Origin: an uncultured Paracoccaceae bacterium
GTDB lineage: Bacteria; Pseudomonadota; Alphaproteobacteria; Rhodobacterales; Rhodobacteraceae
Length of the DNA: 53,905 nt
Assembly: GCA_905182105.1 (NCBI GenBank)
Contig: CAJJAR010000036.1
Location: 1-53,905 of the forward strand
Reading direction: 5' to 3'
Shown: positions 1-8,944 of the stretch, in pieces
Layout of the letters: every line of letters starts with the position of its first letter
Position numbering within the stretch: position 1 is the stretch's first letter
The notes under the pieces: generated by a model
Databases searched by the model: none
Told to the model about the DNA's origin: nothing
The model's input: the letters and a program-made list of their open reading frames with translations, nothing else
Translations under genes and position numbers: made by a program

Positions 1-10
1 ACTCAAAAAT

Positions 11-26
11 TTTACCGTTTGATAAA
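11..26. promoter_or_regulatory. degenerate RutR-like box upstream of preT
   Basis: TTTACC-GT-TTGATAAA resembles the RutR consensus TTGACCA-NN-TGGTCAA at about 10 of 14 fixed positions. It lies about 50 bases before the preT start. The match is weak by itself, but a much better box sits in front of the amidase gene at 3483-3498 beside the RutR-like regulator, so joint control of preTA is plausible. Confidence 0.3.
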
Positions 27-75
27 AAAATAAACTGTGCAATGGTGATTCCATAAATCGACCGGTGGAGGACCT

Positions 76-1413
76 ATGACCAGCCCGATGACCCCAGGTA
101 TTGCAGCGGATCGCCTTAGCGACGAAGCGCTGGCACAGAACTTTGCGGACCTACACGAACCGCTTGAACCGCATGAAGTGCGCGTTGCGGCGGACCGCTG
201 TTACTTCTGCCATGATGCGCCTTGTGTGACCGCATGTCCGACGGACATCGATATACCGTTGTTCATCCGCCAAATCAGCACTGGGACGTCAGAGGCTGCG
301 GCCAAAACGATTTTCGATATGAATATTCTGGGTGGCATGTGCGCGCGTGTTTGTCCAACCGAAGAACTATGTGAACAGGCCTGCGTGCGTGAAGCATCAG
401 AGGGCAAACCGGTCGAAATTGGTCGTCTTCAACGCCACGCCACAGATACCTTGATGGCACAAAACATCCATCCTTTCAGCCGCGCGGCATCGACGGGCAA
501 AACGGTTGCTGTTGTTGGGGCAGGGCCTGCGGGCCTGTCCTGCGCTCACCGTTTGGCGATGCAGGGCATTGACGTCACAATTTATGATGCGCGTCCAAAG
601 GCCGGTGGTCTGAACGAATACGGGATCGCAGCGTACAAATCGACAAATGACTTTGCCGCAAAGGAAGTGGACTGGTTGCTGTCCATCGGTGGAATCACGA
701 TTGAGAACAACAAAGCGCTGGGCGAGGACCTGACCCTTGATGGCCTAAGCGCAGACTTTGACGCGGTATTCCTGAGCATTGGTTTGGGCGGTGTGAATGC
801 CCTTGGTATCGCGGGTGATGATGATGACAGCGTCTCAGAAGCTGTTGTGTTCATCGAAACCCTGCGCCAGTCCTCTGATTTGGCTAGTCTGCCAATTGGA
901 CGCAACGTGGTTGTCATTGGTGGTGGCATGACCGCGGTTGATGCTGCGGTTCAGTCGAAACTACTGGGCGCAGAGCAGGTTACAATCGCCTACAGACGTG
1001 GTCGTGAAGCAATGAGCGCTAGCCGCTATGAACAAGATCTTGCAGCGTCACAGGGCGTAAAGCTGCTGTTCAATGTCCGACCGAAAAAGGTTGAGGCAGA
1101 GGGAACAAGTGTGGTGCTTGAGGTCGAATATACGGCAACGAAAGACGGCAAGCTGACGGGCACGGGTGAGACACTGCGCATTGCGGCGGATCAAGTGTTT
1201 GTAGCAATCGGTCAAACGCTTGCGACTGACGGTGGGCTGACGCTTGAGGGACGAAAAATCGCGGTAACGGGTGCAGGTCGCACCAGCCGTGAAGGTGTTT
1301 GGGCCGGTGGCGACTGCGCCTCTGGCGGTGATGATTTGACCGTAACTGCGGTGGCCGAAGGGCGTGACGCTGCAATGGATATTCATGTTACCTTAATGGG
1401 AGGGGCGAACTAA
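76..1413 (+). CDS. preT: NAD(P)-dependent dihydropyrimidine dehydrogenase, PreT (flavin/Fe-S) subunit
   Basis: This is the electron-input subunit of bacterial dihydropyrimidine dehydrogenase, which with PreA reduces uracil or thymine to the dihydro form. The 445-residue protein starts with a glutamate-synthase-beta-like Fe-S domain (cysteines in CHDAPCVTACP and GGMCARVCP). An FAD-binding Rossmann motif follows (VGAGPAGL, about residue 140), then a second dinucleotide site (VVIGGGMTAVDAA, about residue 280) and a C-terminal FAD motif (WAGGDCASGG). The ATG at 76 follows GGTGGAGG. The stop overlaps the preA start by one base (TAATG), which implies translational coupling. The family is clear. The direction (pyrimidine reduction) follows from the hydantoinase and amidase genes just downstream. 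Confidence 0.93.
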   Translation: MTSPMTPGIAADRLSDEALAQNFADLHEPLEPHEVRVAADRCYFCHDAPCVTACPTDIDIPLFIRQISTGTSEAAAKTIFDMNILGGMCARVCPTEELCEQACVREASEGKPVEIGRLQRHATDTLMAQNIHPFSRAASTGKTVAVVGAGPAGLSCAHRLAMQGIDVTIYDARPKAGGLNEYGIAAYKSTNDFAAKEVDWLLSIGGITIENNKALGEDLTLDGLSADFDAVFLSIGLGGVNALGIAGDDDDSVSEAVVFIETLRQSSDLASLPIGRNVVVIGGGMTAVDAAVQSKLLGAEQVTIAYRRGREAMSASRYEQDLAASQGVKLLFNVRPKKVEAEGTSVVLEVEYTATKDGKLTGTGETLRIAADQVFVAIGQTLATDGGLTLEGRKIAVTGAGRTSREGVWAGGDCASGGDDLTVTAVAEGRDAAMDIHVTLMGGAN

Positions 1414-2717
1414 TGGCTGATCTAACAACAGATTTCTTGGGTATCAAAAGCCCAAACCCTTTCTGGCTCGCCTCTGCGCCCCCAACGGACAAAGAATACA
1501 ATGTGCGCCGCGCGTTTGAAGCAGGTTGGGGCGGCGTTGTTTGGAAAACCTTAGGTTCCGAAGGGCCGCCAGTCGTGAATGTTAATGGCCCACGCTACGG
1601 CGTGATCCACGGTGCGGATCGCCGCGTTCTGGGCTTGAACAACATTGAGTTGATCACGGACCGCCCATTGGAAGTGAACCTCGAAGAAATTAGCCGTGTG
1701 AAGAGGGATTACCCTAACCACGCAGTGATCGTGTCCATCATGGTGCCTTGCGAAGAACAGGCATGGAAAGACATCTTACCAAAGGTCGAAGCAACAGGCG
1801 CTGATGGGATTGAACTGAACTTTGGCTGCCCGCACGGGATGTCCGAACGGGGCATGGGTGCGGCTGTTGGACAGGTTCCTGAATACATCGAAATGGTGAC
1901 GCGCTGGTGTAAACAATACTATTCCAAGCCAGTGATCGTAAAGCTGACGCCAAATATCACAGACGTTCGTTTGCCCGCTGCGGCGGCGAAACGTGGTGGT
2001 GCGGATGCGGTGTCTTTGATCAATACGATCAACTCTATCGTCTCTGTCGATCTGGACAGTATGAGCCCAGAACCATCCATCAATGGCAAAGGGACACATG
2101 GTGGTTATTGCGGCCCTGCGGTTAAGCCAATTGCGATGTCGATGGTGTCTGAAATAGCCCGCGCACCAGCGACAGCCGGATTGCCGATCTCAGGTATTGG
2201 CGGCGTCACAACATGGCGCGACGCGGCTGAATTTATCACGCTTGGTTGTGGCAATGTTCAGGTTTGCACTGCCGCGATGACCTATGGTTTTAAGGTGGTA
2301 CAGGAAATGATCAGTGGTCTGTCTCAGTGGATGGATGAAAAGGGGCACACCAGTATCCAAGATTTCATGGGTGCTGCGATCCCCAACACCACCGATTGGC
2401 AGTACCTTGATCTGAATTATGTGGCCAAGGCCGAGATCAACCAAGATGATTGCATCAGCTGTGGCCGTTGCTTTGCTGCATGCGAAGACACATCACACCA
2501 AGCGATTGCTATGTCTGCTGATCGCAAGTTCAGCGTGATCGACGCGGAATGTGTGGCGTGTAATCTATGTGTTGAAGTTTGCCCTGTCGAAAACTGCATT
2601 ACGATGGTTGAGCAACCCGCAGGTAGCGTTGATCCACGCACAGGTGAAACTGTTGTGGATGACTATGCCAACTGGACAACACACCCGAACAATCCGGGCG
2701 CTGTTGCGGCTGAATAA
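1413..2717 (+). CDS. preA: NAD-dependent dihydropyrimidine dehydrogenase, PreA (FMN) subunit
   Basis: This is the catalytic subunit of dihydropyrimidine dehydrogenase. The N-terminal 320 residues or so form a dihydroorotate-dehydrogenase-like FMN TIM barrel. Visible elements are ELNFGCPHGMSERG, whose cysteine matches the general acid of the mammalian enzyme, KLTPNITD with the FMN-site lysine, and LINTINS. The serine that normally precedes the catalytic cysteine (NLSC in animals) is glycine here (NFGC). Two C-terminal 4Fe-4S motifs follow: CISCGRCFAAC and CVACNLCVEVCP. At 434 residues it has the usual PreA length. It is coupled to preT by a TAATG junction. Together they would carry out the first step of the reductive route, feeding dihydropyrimidinase at 4830. 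Confidence 0.94.
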   Translation: MADLTTDFLGIKSPNPFWLASAPPTDKEYNVRRAFEAGWGGVVWKTLGSEGPPVVNVNGPRYGVIHGADRRVLGLNNIELITDRPLEVNLEEISRVKRDYPNHAVIVSIMVPCEEQAWKDILPKVEATGADGIELNFGCPHGMSERGMGAAVGQVPEYIEMVTRWCKQYYSKPVIVKLTPNITDVRLPAAAAKRGGADAVSLINTINSIVSVDLDSMSPEPSINGKGTHGGYCGPAVKPIAMSMVSEIARAPATAGLPISGIGGVTTWRDAAEFITLGCGNVQVCTAAMTYGFKVVQEMISGLSQWMDEKGHTSIQDFMGAAIPNTTDWQYLDLNYVAKAEINQDDCISCGRCFAACEDTSHQAIAMSADRKFSVIDAECVACNLCVEVCPVENCITMVEQPAGSVDPRTGETVVDDYANWTTHPNNPGAVAAE

Positions 2718-2758
2718 TGAATAAAAAGATCGGCGCGTGACCAATACCGCGCGACGTT

Positions 2759-3361
2759 TTAAACTGTCAACATACGACGCAGCATATCTTCTAGGTATTG
2801 CTCAGCATCATCAAAGTGATCGCCGTCACCCAAGACTGCCTGCACCTGCACATCAAAATCAGCGTAATGCTGTGTCATGGCCCAGATCGAAAAAATCAGA
2901 TGATAAGGATCAATAACGCGGATTAATCCTGCCTCTGACCAATTCTTGATCAACTGGGCTAAAGTCGCAATAACGTCACGCAACTCACCCGTCAAAACTG
3001 ATTTGATACGTGGGGCACCTTGGATGATTTCATTGGCGTAAAGGCGGCTTTCACGCGGGTATAGCCGGCTCATCTTGAGTTTGTGTCTAGCGTATATGAG
3101 GATTTCCTCAACAGGATCGCCCGCGGGGTCAATATCGCGAACAGGCTGCAACCAATCGGTCAACAGCTGGGCCAGTAACGCCTCATAAATCGCCTCTTTG
3201 GAAGAGAAGTAATAAAGAATGTTGGGTTTTGACAGGCCAGATTCAGCTGCGATCTGATCCAATGTTGATCCGCGAAAACCAAATTGGGCAAAGACCTTTA
3301 GCCCAGCGGCCTTGATCGCTGAGTGGTTCTTTTTCTGGATGCGGGTCTCTGTCTTTTTCAT
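2759..3361 (-). CDS. TetR-family regulator, RutR-like
   Basis: This is a 200-residue TetR-type repressor. The N-terminal helix-turn-helix is clear (STLDQIAAESGLSKPNILYYF, split over residues 33-53), and the C-terminal half resembles the YcdC/RutR ligand domain. RutR in E. coli senses uracil or thymine and controls pyrimidine use. Here the gene is convergent with preA and divergent from the amidase gene, and a near-perfect RutR box occupies the divergent intergenic region. I infer that it represses the reductive pyrimidine island and itself. The ATG at 3361 is the only sensible start before the HTH; the basic N-terminus (KKTETRIQKK) is typical of the family. Confidence 0.88.
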   Translation of the reverse strand: MKKTETRIQKKNHSAIKAAGLKVFAQFGFRGSTLDQIAAESGLSKPNILYYFSSKEAIYEALLAQLLTDWLQPVRDIDPAGDPVEEILIYARHKLKMSRLYPRESRLYANEIIQGAPRIKSVLTGELRDVIATLAQLIKNWSEAGLIRVIDPYHLIFSIWAMTQHYADFDVQVQAVLGDGDHFDDAEQYLEDMLRRMLTV

Positions 3362-3450
3362 ACCGAATTATCCCATGGAAAACCCGAAGGAGTAAATGAC
3401 TAAATCTAAGGCACTTCGGGAATGGGTGCACCATTTATGAAAGCAATTCC

Positions 3451-3478
3451 TTGACTCGTGTCCGACCTCTGCTAACGT
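3451..3478 (+). promoter_or_regulatory. candidate promoter for the amidase operon
   Basis: TTGACT at 3451-3456 and TAACGT at 3473-3478 are separated by 16 bases. The -10 match is only fair. A RutR-like box lies immediately downstream, where a bound repressor would block the start region. A perfect 10-bp palindrome, CTAACGTTAG (3472-3481), overlaps the -10. Confidence 0.4.
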
Positions 3479-3482
3479 TAGT

Positions 3483-3498
3483 TTTACCAGTTGGTCAA
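3483..3498. promoter_or_regulatory. RutR box (operator)
   Basis: TTTACCA-GT-TGGTCAA differs from the known RutR consensus TTGACCA-NN-TGGTCAA at one fixed position. It lies between the divergent RutR-like regulator gene (start 3361) and the amidase gene (start 3543). This is a strong sign of which regulator controls the cluster. Confidence 0.75.
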
Positions 3499-3542
3499 AT
3501 TAATTGAGAAATCGAAATCATACTAAAGTGAAGGACGGGTCC

Positions 3543-4793
3543 ATGGCTGCTATTGGCGAAAATCTGAAGATTAACAGCGAACGTCTTTGGGATAGCCTGA
3601 TGGAGATGGCCAAGATTGGGCCAGGCGTTGCAGGTGGCAACAACCGTCAGACCGTCACGGATGAAGACAGCGAAGGCCGTCATCTCTTTCAGGATTGGTG
3701 CAAGGCTGCTGGCTGCACGATGGGCCTTGACCAAATGGGCAACATGTTTGCGCATCGCGAGGGGGCAGACCCTGACGCCTTGCCAATTTACGTGGGATCA
3801 CATTTGGACACGCAACCAACGGGTGGGAAATATGACGGTGTGCTGGGGGTTCTAAGTGGTCTCGAACTTTTGCGCACGATGAATGATCTGGACATCAAAA
3901 CCAAACACCCAATAGTTGTAACCAATTGGACGAATGAGGAGGGGACCCGCTACGCACCGGCCATGCTGTCGTCTGGAGTGTTCGCCGGTATCCATACCCA
4001 AGACTGGGCATATGACCGCGTGGATGCTGAGGGCAAAGCCTTTGGCGATGAACTGCAGCGCATCGGTTGGCGCGGTGATGAAGAAGTAGGTGCACGTAAA
4101 ATGCACGCCTTTTTTGAACTGCATATCGAACAAGGCCCGATCCTAGAAGCAGAAGGTAAGCAAATTGGGGTCGTGACACACGGGCAGGGCCTTTCGTGGA
4201 CCCAAGTGACCATCACAGGCAAAGACGCGCACACTGGCTCGACCCCGATGCCTATGCGCAAGAATGCAGGGCTCGCCATGGCGCGTGTTTTGGACAAGGT
4301 TGAGAAAATCGCCCTATCACATGCACCGCATGCGGTTGGTGCTGCGGGCCACATTGATGTGTACCCCAATTCGCGCAACGTGATCCCGGGCAAGGTGGCG
4401 TTCACTATCGATTTCCGCTCTCCTGATTTGGCTGTGATCACTGACATGGAGGCGCGTTTGCGCGTTGAGGCACAGGCGATCTGTGACGCGATGGGGATGG
4501 AGATTGAGTTTGAAAAGGTCGGTGGGTTTGATCCCGTGGCCTTTGACGAAACATGTGTTCAGGCCGTGCGCAGCGCCGCTGAGCGTTTAGGGTACAGCCA
4601 CATGAACCTGATTTCAGGTGCGGGGCACGATGCCTGCTGGATCAATAAGGTCGCGCCAACCGCCATGATCATGTGCCCTTGCGTGGATGGCCTAAGCCAC
4701 AACGAGGCCGAAGAAATCAGCCAGGAATGGGCTGCCGCGGGCACAGACGTACTGCTGCACGCTGTTTTGGAGACAGCAATAATCACAACCTAA
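3543..4793 (+). CDS. Zn-dependent amidohydrolase (N-carbamoyl amino acid hydrolase / beta-ureidopropionase family, M20)
   Basis: This enzyme probably hydrolyses N-carbamoyl-beta-alanine or N-carbamoyl-beta-aminoisobutyrate to the beta-amino acid, CO2 and ammonia, the last step of reductive pyrimidine degradation. Metal-site motifs of the hydantoinase/carbamoylase family are present: GSHLDTQPTGGKYDGVLGV, TNWTNEEGTRYAP and HIEQGPILE, with a late histidine in GAGHDACWI. The ATG at 3543 is chosen because AAGGACGGG precedes it; an in-frame TTG at 3504 would add 13 unlikely residues. The product is 416 residues, normal for the family. L-carbamoylase or allantoate amidohydrolase activity cannot be excluded from sequence, but the neighbours favour ureidopropionase. 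Confidence 0.87.
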   Translation: MAAIGENLKINSERLWDSLMEMAKIGPGVAGGNNRQTVTDEDSEGRHLFQDWCKAAGCTMGLDQMGNMFAHREGADPDALPIYVGSHLDTQPTGGKYDGVLGVLSGLELLRTMNDLDIKTKHPIVVTNWTNEEGTRYAPAMLSSGVFAGIHTQDWAYDRVDAEGKAFGDELQRIGWRGDEEVGARKMHAFFELHIEQGPILEAEGKQIGVVTHGQGLSWTQVTITGKDAHTGSTPMPMRKNAGLAMARVLDKVEKIALSHAPHAVGAAGHIDVYPNSRNVIPGKVAFTIDFRSPDLAVITDMEARLRVEAQAICDAMGMEIEFEKVGGFDPVAFDETCVQAVRSAAERLGYSHMNLISGAGHDACWINKVAPTAMIMCPCVDGLSHNEAEEISQEWAAAGTDVLLHAVLETAIITT

Positions 4794-4829
4794 GCCCCAT
4801 CGAAGATACCAATAGACAGGGAGATTACC

Positions 4830-6284
4830 ATGAGCACAGTCATCAAGAACGGTACAATCGTCACTCATGATTTAACTTACAAAGCGGACGTTTTGATTGA
4901 TGATGGGAAGATCATCGAGATCGGTCAAAACCTTTCTGGCACTGACGAATTGGACGCCACAGATTGCTATGTCATGCCCGGTGGTATTGATCCCCATACC
5001 CATCTTGAGATGCCGTTCATGGGTACATATTCTACGGATGATTTCGAAAGTGGCACCCGCGCTGCATTGGCTGGTGGCACGACGATGGTCATCGATTTTG
5101 CGCTGCCCAGCCCGGGTCAAGGGCTGCATGACGCATTAAAAATGTGGGATAACAAATCAACCCGCGCCAACTGCGACTATTCCTTTCACATGGCTGTGAC
5201 ATGGTGGGGCGAACAGGTGTTCGACGAGATGGAGAGCGTGATTAAAGAACGTGGTATCAACACGTTCAAGCATTTCTTGGCCTATAAAGGTGCCTTGATG
5301 GTAAACGATGATGAATTGTTCGCCAGCTTCAATCGCCTGTCTGAATTGGGTGGTATCGCGATGGTTCATGCCGAAAACGGTGATGTTGTGGCTGAACTAT
5401 CCGCCAAGTTATTGGCAGAGGGCAACACAGGGCCAGAAGCGCACGCATATTCGCGCCCTCCACAAGTTGAGGGCGAAGCCACTAACCGCGCGATCATGAT
5501 CGCCGATATGGCAGGTGTGCCGCTTTATGTGGTGCACACGTCTTGTGAAGAATCCCACGAGGCGATCCGCCGTGCCCGTCAACAGGGCAAGCGGGTTTGG
5601 GGTGAACCATTGATCCAGCACCTGACGCTGGACGAAAGCGAGTACTTTAACAAAGATTGGGACCACGCCGCACGTCGCGTCATGTCCCCGCCATTTCGCA
5701 ACAAACAACACCAAGACAGCCTTTGGGCAGGCCTTCAGTCTGGCTCCCTTAGTGTTGTGGCAACTGATCACTGTGCGTTTTCGACAGAACAAAAACGGTT
5801 CGGTTTGGGTGACTTTACCAAGATCCCGAATGGTACGGGCGGTTTGGAAGATCGTATGCCGATGCTGTGGACCCACGGCGTTGCGACGGGTCGTTTGACG
5901 CCCAATGAATTCGTGGCTGTGACATCGACAAACATCGCAAAAATCCTCAATTGCTATCCACGCAAGGGCGCAATCCTTGTTGGGGCTGACGCTGATATCG
6001 TTGTTTGGGATCCCGAAAAAGAGAAGACGATTGCAGCAAGCACACAGCAATCTTCTATTGATTACAATGTGTTCGAGGGTAAAAAGGTCAAAGGCTTGCC
6101 GCGCTTCACCCTGACCCGAGGCCATGTTGCCGTCTATGATGGGGAAATGCGCACACAAGAGGGGCATGGCAAATTTGTGAAACGTGCTGGCAACACAGCC
6201 ACGAACAAAGCACTGTCCTCTTGGAAAGCATTGACGTCCCCGCGTCCAGTTGAACGCACAGGCATTCCGGCCAGTGGAGTTTGA
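4830..6284 (+). CDS. hydA: dihydropyrimidinase (D-hydantoinase)
   Basis: This enzyme opens the ring of dihydrouracil or dihydrothymine to the N-carbamoyl beta-amino acid. It is a 484-residue cyclic amidohydrolase. The metal-site GGIDPHTHLEMPF is near residue 55, the carboxylated lysine lies in NTFKHFLAYKGA near 150, histidines follow in MVHAENGD and YVVHTSC, and the late aspartate is in VVATDHCAF near 315. RBS AGGGAG lies before the ATG at 4830. It sits 36 bases after the amidase gene, so the two probably share a transcript and act in sequence. Allantoinase is less likely because the neighbours are PreTA and a carbamoylase. Confidence 0.93.
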   Translation: MSTVIKNGTIVTHDLTYKADVLIDDGKIIEIGQNLSGTDELDATDCYVMPGGIDPHTHLEMPFMGTYSTDDFESGTRAALAGGTTMVIDFALPSPGQGLHDALKMWDNKSTRANCDYSFHMAVTWWGEQVFDEMESVIKERGINTFKHFLAYKGALMVNDDELFASFNRLSELGGIAMVHAENGDVVAELSAKLLAEGNTGPEAHAYSRPPQVEGEATNRAIMIADMAGVPLYVVHTSCEESHEAIRRARQQGKRVWGEPLIQHLTLDESEYFNKDWDHAARRVMSPPFRNKQHQDSLWAGLQSGSLSVVATDHCAFSTEQKRFGLGDFTKIPNGTGGLEDRMPMLWTHGVATGRLTPNEFVAVTSTNIAKILNCYPRKGAILVGADADIVVWDPEKEKTIAASTQQSSIDYNVFEGKKVKGLPRFTLTRGHVAVYDGEMRTQEGHGKFVKRAGNTATNKALSSWKALTSPRPVERTGIPASGV

Positions 6285-6326
6285 TGCTTTGATCAAAATT
6301 TCGTTGCTCCATTTGCAGGACGCCCC

Positions 6327-7109
6327 ATGACGCAAAACCCAACCATCGAAGCCAAAGGGCTTCACCTAACGTTTGAAACCAATGACGGTCCTGTGCATGC
6401 GCTGCAGGACGTGAACCTTGAGATCAACAAGGGTGATTTCGTCAGCTTTATCGGGCCATCGGGCTGCGGCAAGACCACATTTCTGCGCTGTATTGCAGGG
6501 CTTGAAGCCCCGACGTCGGGTGAGATTTACGTAAACAGAATGACGCCGGATGAGGCGCGGCGCGCGCGGGCCTATGGCTATGTGTTTCAGGCGGCCGGAC
6601 TGTATCAGTGGCGCACAATCGGCGGCAATATTCGCCTTCCGCTTGAGATCATGGGCTTTTCCAAATCTGAAATGTCAGAGCGTGTGGACCGCGTTCTGGA
6701 TTTGGTAGACCTCTCTGGGTTTGATAAGAAATTCCCGTGGCAACTGTCTGGTGGGATGCAGCAACGGGCCAGCATCGCGCGCGCACTTGCCTTTGACGCT
6801 GACATCTTGCTGATGGATGAACCGTTTGGCGCGCTTGATGAAATCGTGCGCGATCACTTGAACGAACAGCTGTTGCAGTTGTGGGCGCGGACGCAAAAGA
6901 CGATTGGGTTTGTGACACACTCCATCCCCGAGGCGGTCTATCTATCGACCAAGATTGTGGTGATGAGCCCACGACCAGGCCGCATTTCGGACGTGATCGA
7001 AAGCACATTGCCAAAGGAACGGCCGTTAGAAATTCGCGACAGTCCTGAATTCATCGCCATTGCCCAGCGGGTGCGCGATGGGCTGCGGGCAGGGCATGCT
7101 CATGTCTAA
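6327..7109 (+). CDS. ABC transporter ATP-binding protein (nitrate/taurine/THI5 type)
   Basis: This 260-residue ATPase powers the importer encoded by the next three genes. Visible motifs are Walker A GPSGCGKTT (43-51), Q-loop Q88, signature LSGGM (140-144), Walker B ILLMDEP (160-166) and the switch histidine in VTHSIPEA. It resembles the SsuB/TauB/ThiZ group, which pairs with NMT1/THI5-like binding proteins. It follows dihydropyrimidinase by 42 bases with an AGGAC ribosome site. The likely cargo is a pyrimidine or a related heterocycle, inferred from context only. Confidence 0.92.
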   Translation: MTQNPTIEAKGLHLTFETNDGPVHALQDVNLEINKGDFVSFIGPSGCGKTTFLRCIAGLEAPTSGEIYVNRMTPDEARRARAYGYVFQAAGLYQWRTIGGNIRLPLEIMGFSKSEMSERVDRVLDLVDLSGFDKKFPWQLSGGMQQRASIARALAFDADILLMDEPFGALDEIVRDHLNEQLLQLWARTQKTIGFVTHSIPEAVYLSTKIVVMSPRPGRISDVIESTLPKERPLEIRDSPEFIAIAQRVRDGLRAGHAHV

Positions 7110-7136
7110 GTCAATCATCAACAAAGGGCGGATTAC

Positions 7137-8057
7137 GTGAAGTCAATTTTGCCTGTTCTTACCGTTATTGCCGCTGTTCTGTTGATCTGGGTCGTGGCTG
7201 TTGTCCCGATGAATGTGCATCTGACTGCAGATCAAGCGCAGCGTGACGGTGCGCTTGTAATGCCCGATACCCCGATCGCGCGCAAAGAGGTGTCGGGATT
7301 TGTCCTTGCGCTGAAAAACCCACATCTGGTCCCACTGACCTATTTTGGGAAACGCCCTAATCTACCGTCCCCGCATCAAGTTGCGGCAGAGATGTTTAAC
7401 ACCATTTTCGGGAAAAAGATCACCTCGAAGCGCAGTCTTGTTTATCATGGTTGGGTCACTTTAGCTCCAACTTTGCTGGGCTTTGTGATTGGTACCTTCC
7501 TTGGTGTGTTACTGGCTGTTGGCATTGTCTTTAGCCGTGTTATGGACAAATCGGTCATGCCGTGGGCGATTGTCAGCCAGACTATTCCGATCCTTGCACT
7601 GGCCCCGATGATCATTGTGGTTCTTGGCGCGGCAGGTGTTCACGGTGTTTTGCCCAAATCGGTTATCGCGGCTTATCTGTCGTTCTTCCCTGTGGTTGTT
7701 GGCATGGTCAAAGGGCTGCGCAGCCCTGACCACATGCAGCTGGATCTATTGCGCACCTACAGCACCAACAACAATCAGGGGTTCTGGAAGCTTCGCTTGC
7801 CATCCTCCACGCCGTACTTGTTTGCCTCGCTCAAAATTGGAATATCCGCATCCTTGATCGGGACAATAGTCGCAGAATTGCCCACAGGGGCAAAGGCAGG
7901 GTTCGGCGCGCGTATGTTGGTTGGTGATCAATACGGTCAGCCGATCCTGTCGTGGGCCGCTCTATTTGCAGCGGCCCTCACAGCGGCTGCATTGGTTGGG
8001 ATCATATCCCTGATTGAACGGGGCACGCTGCGCAAAATGGGGATGAAACTGGCATGA
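7137..8057 (+). CDS. ABC transporter permease
   Basis: This is one of two inner-membrane subunits of the pyrimidine-island importer, 306 residues from a GTG start. It has an N-terminal anchor (ILPVLTVIAAVLLIWVVAV), then a periplasmic stretch of about 75 residues, then a BPD_transp_1 domain with helices such as TLLGFVIGTFLGVLLAVGI and IPILALAPMIIVVLGAAGV. The ATPase-contact (EAA-like) loop is around DLLRTYSTNNNQGFWKLRLP. The stop overlaps the next permease gene by four bases (ATGA). The N-terminal extension is longer than in SsuC-type permeases. Substrate is inferred only from neighbours. Confidence 0.9.
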   Translation: MKSILPVLTVIAAVLLIWVVAVVPMNVHLTADQAQRDGALVMPDTPIARKEVSGFVLALKNPHLVPLTYFGKRPNLPSPHQVAAEMFNTIFGKKITSKRSLVYHGWVTLAPTLLGFVIGTFLGVLLAVGIVFSRVMDKSVMPWAIVSQTIPILALAPMIIVVLGAAGVHGVLPKSVIAAYLSFFPVVVGMVKGLRSPDHMQLDLLRTYSTNNNQGFWKLRLPSSTPYLFASLKIGISASLIGTIVAELPTGAKAGFGARMLVGDQYGQPILSWAALFAAALTAAALVGIISLIERGTLRKMGMKLA

Positions 8058-8896
8058 TGTATGTAATCGCCGGATTTGCCATTTGGGCCTTAGGCTGGTT
8101 GCTGAATGTATATTTGGCAAACGGTAAGTTATCAGATCACTGGGCCATGAATATTGGCATTCCGCTTATCTTTGGGCTGACCATCCTGCTGGTGTGGGAG
8201 TGCTTTGTGATCGGGTTTGAAGTGAACCCTGTGTTTTTGCCGCGCCCCTCTGACATTATTGTGCGTATGGCGAATGAAGTACCTCGGCTTTGGGCCGACT
8301 TCTTCCAGACTATCATTAAGGGTGCATTGACGGGGTATATTATTGGCGGCTTGGCGGCTTTTGCCATCGCAGTGCTTGCAGATCGATCTGAGTTCCTAAC
8401 GCGAGGTGTCCTACCAGTTGGTAGCTTTATGGCGGCTTTGCCCATCGTTGGGATCGCCCCGATCTTCGTCAAATGGTTCGGCAGTGATTGGGAATCCAAA
8501 GCGGCTGTTGTCGCCGTGATGGTGTTCTTTCCAATCTTGGTAAACGCTGTTGCAGGTCTGCGCGATACAACGTCGATGCAGCGTGACCTGATGCGCACCT
8601 ATGGCGCTGGCTATTGGCCCACGTTGTTCAAGCTGCGCATTCCTGCTGCGATGCCGTTCATTTTTAATGGCCTAAAAATCGCAACAACACTGGCTTTGAT
8701 TGGCGCAATCGTAGCTGAATTCTTTGGCTCCCCAACCGTTGGGATGGGGTTTCGTATTTCCACCAGCTTTGGCCAACTTGCGTTGGACATGGTCTGGGCA
8801 GAGATCGTTATCGCCGCAATCGCGGGGTCAGCGTTTTACGGTATCGTCACACTAATCGAAAAGGGGGTTACCTTTTGGCACCCCTCACAACGCTGA
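8054..8896 (+). CDS. ABC transporter permease
   Basis: This is the second permease of the same importer, 280 residues. About six hydrophobic helices are visible, beginning with VIAGFAIWALGWLLNVYLA. The coupling loop is around DLMRTYGAGYWPTLFKLRIP, parallel to that of the first permease, so the pair probably forms a heterodimer. The start overlaps the upstream stop (ATGA at 8054-8057); a second ATG at 8057 is also possible. The binding-protein gene begins 48 bases downstream. Confidence 0.9.
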   Translation: MMYVIAGFAIWALGWLLNVYLANGKLSDHWAMNIGIPLIFGLTILLVWECFVIGFEVNPVFLPRPSDIIVRMANEVPRLWADFFQTIIKGALTGYIIGGLAAFAIAVLADRSEFLTRGVLPVGSFMAALPIVGIAPIFVKWFGSDWESKAAVVAVMVFFPILVNAVAGLRDTTSMQRDLMRTYGAGYWPTLFKLRIPAAMPFIFNGLKIATTLALIGAIVAEFFGSPTVGMGFRISTSFGQLALDMVWAEIVIAAIAGSAFYGIVTLIEKGVTFWHPSQR

Positions 8897-8944
8897 CAGT
8901 CCAATGAAGATTGTAGCAAAACCAAAGACTTGGAGGTCTAAACG

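Noticed and set aside
2731..2760. GC-rich near-repeat followed by TTTT between preA and the TetR gene
   Set aside because: Only five base pairs form and the T run is short, so it is too weak to call a terminator.
5409..6365. 318-codon open frame on the minus strand
   Set aside because: It lies wholly opposite dihydropyrimidinase, which has all family motifs, and the translated sequence has no recognisable domain.
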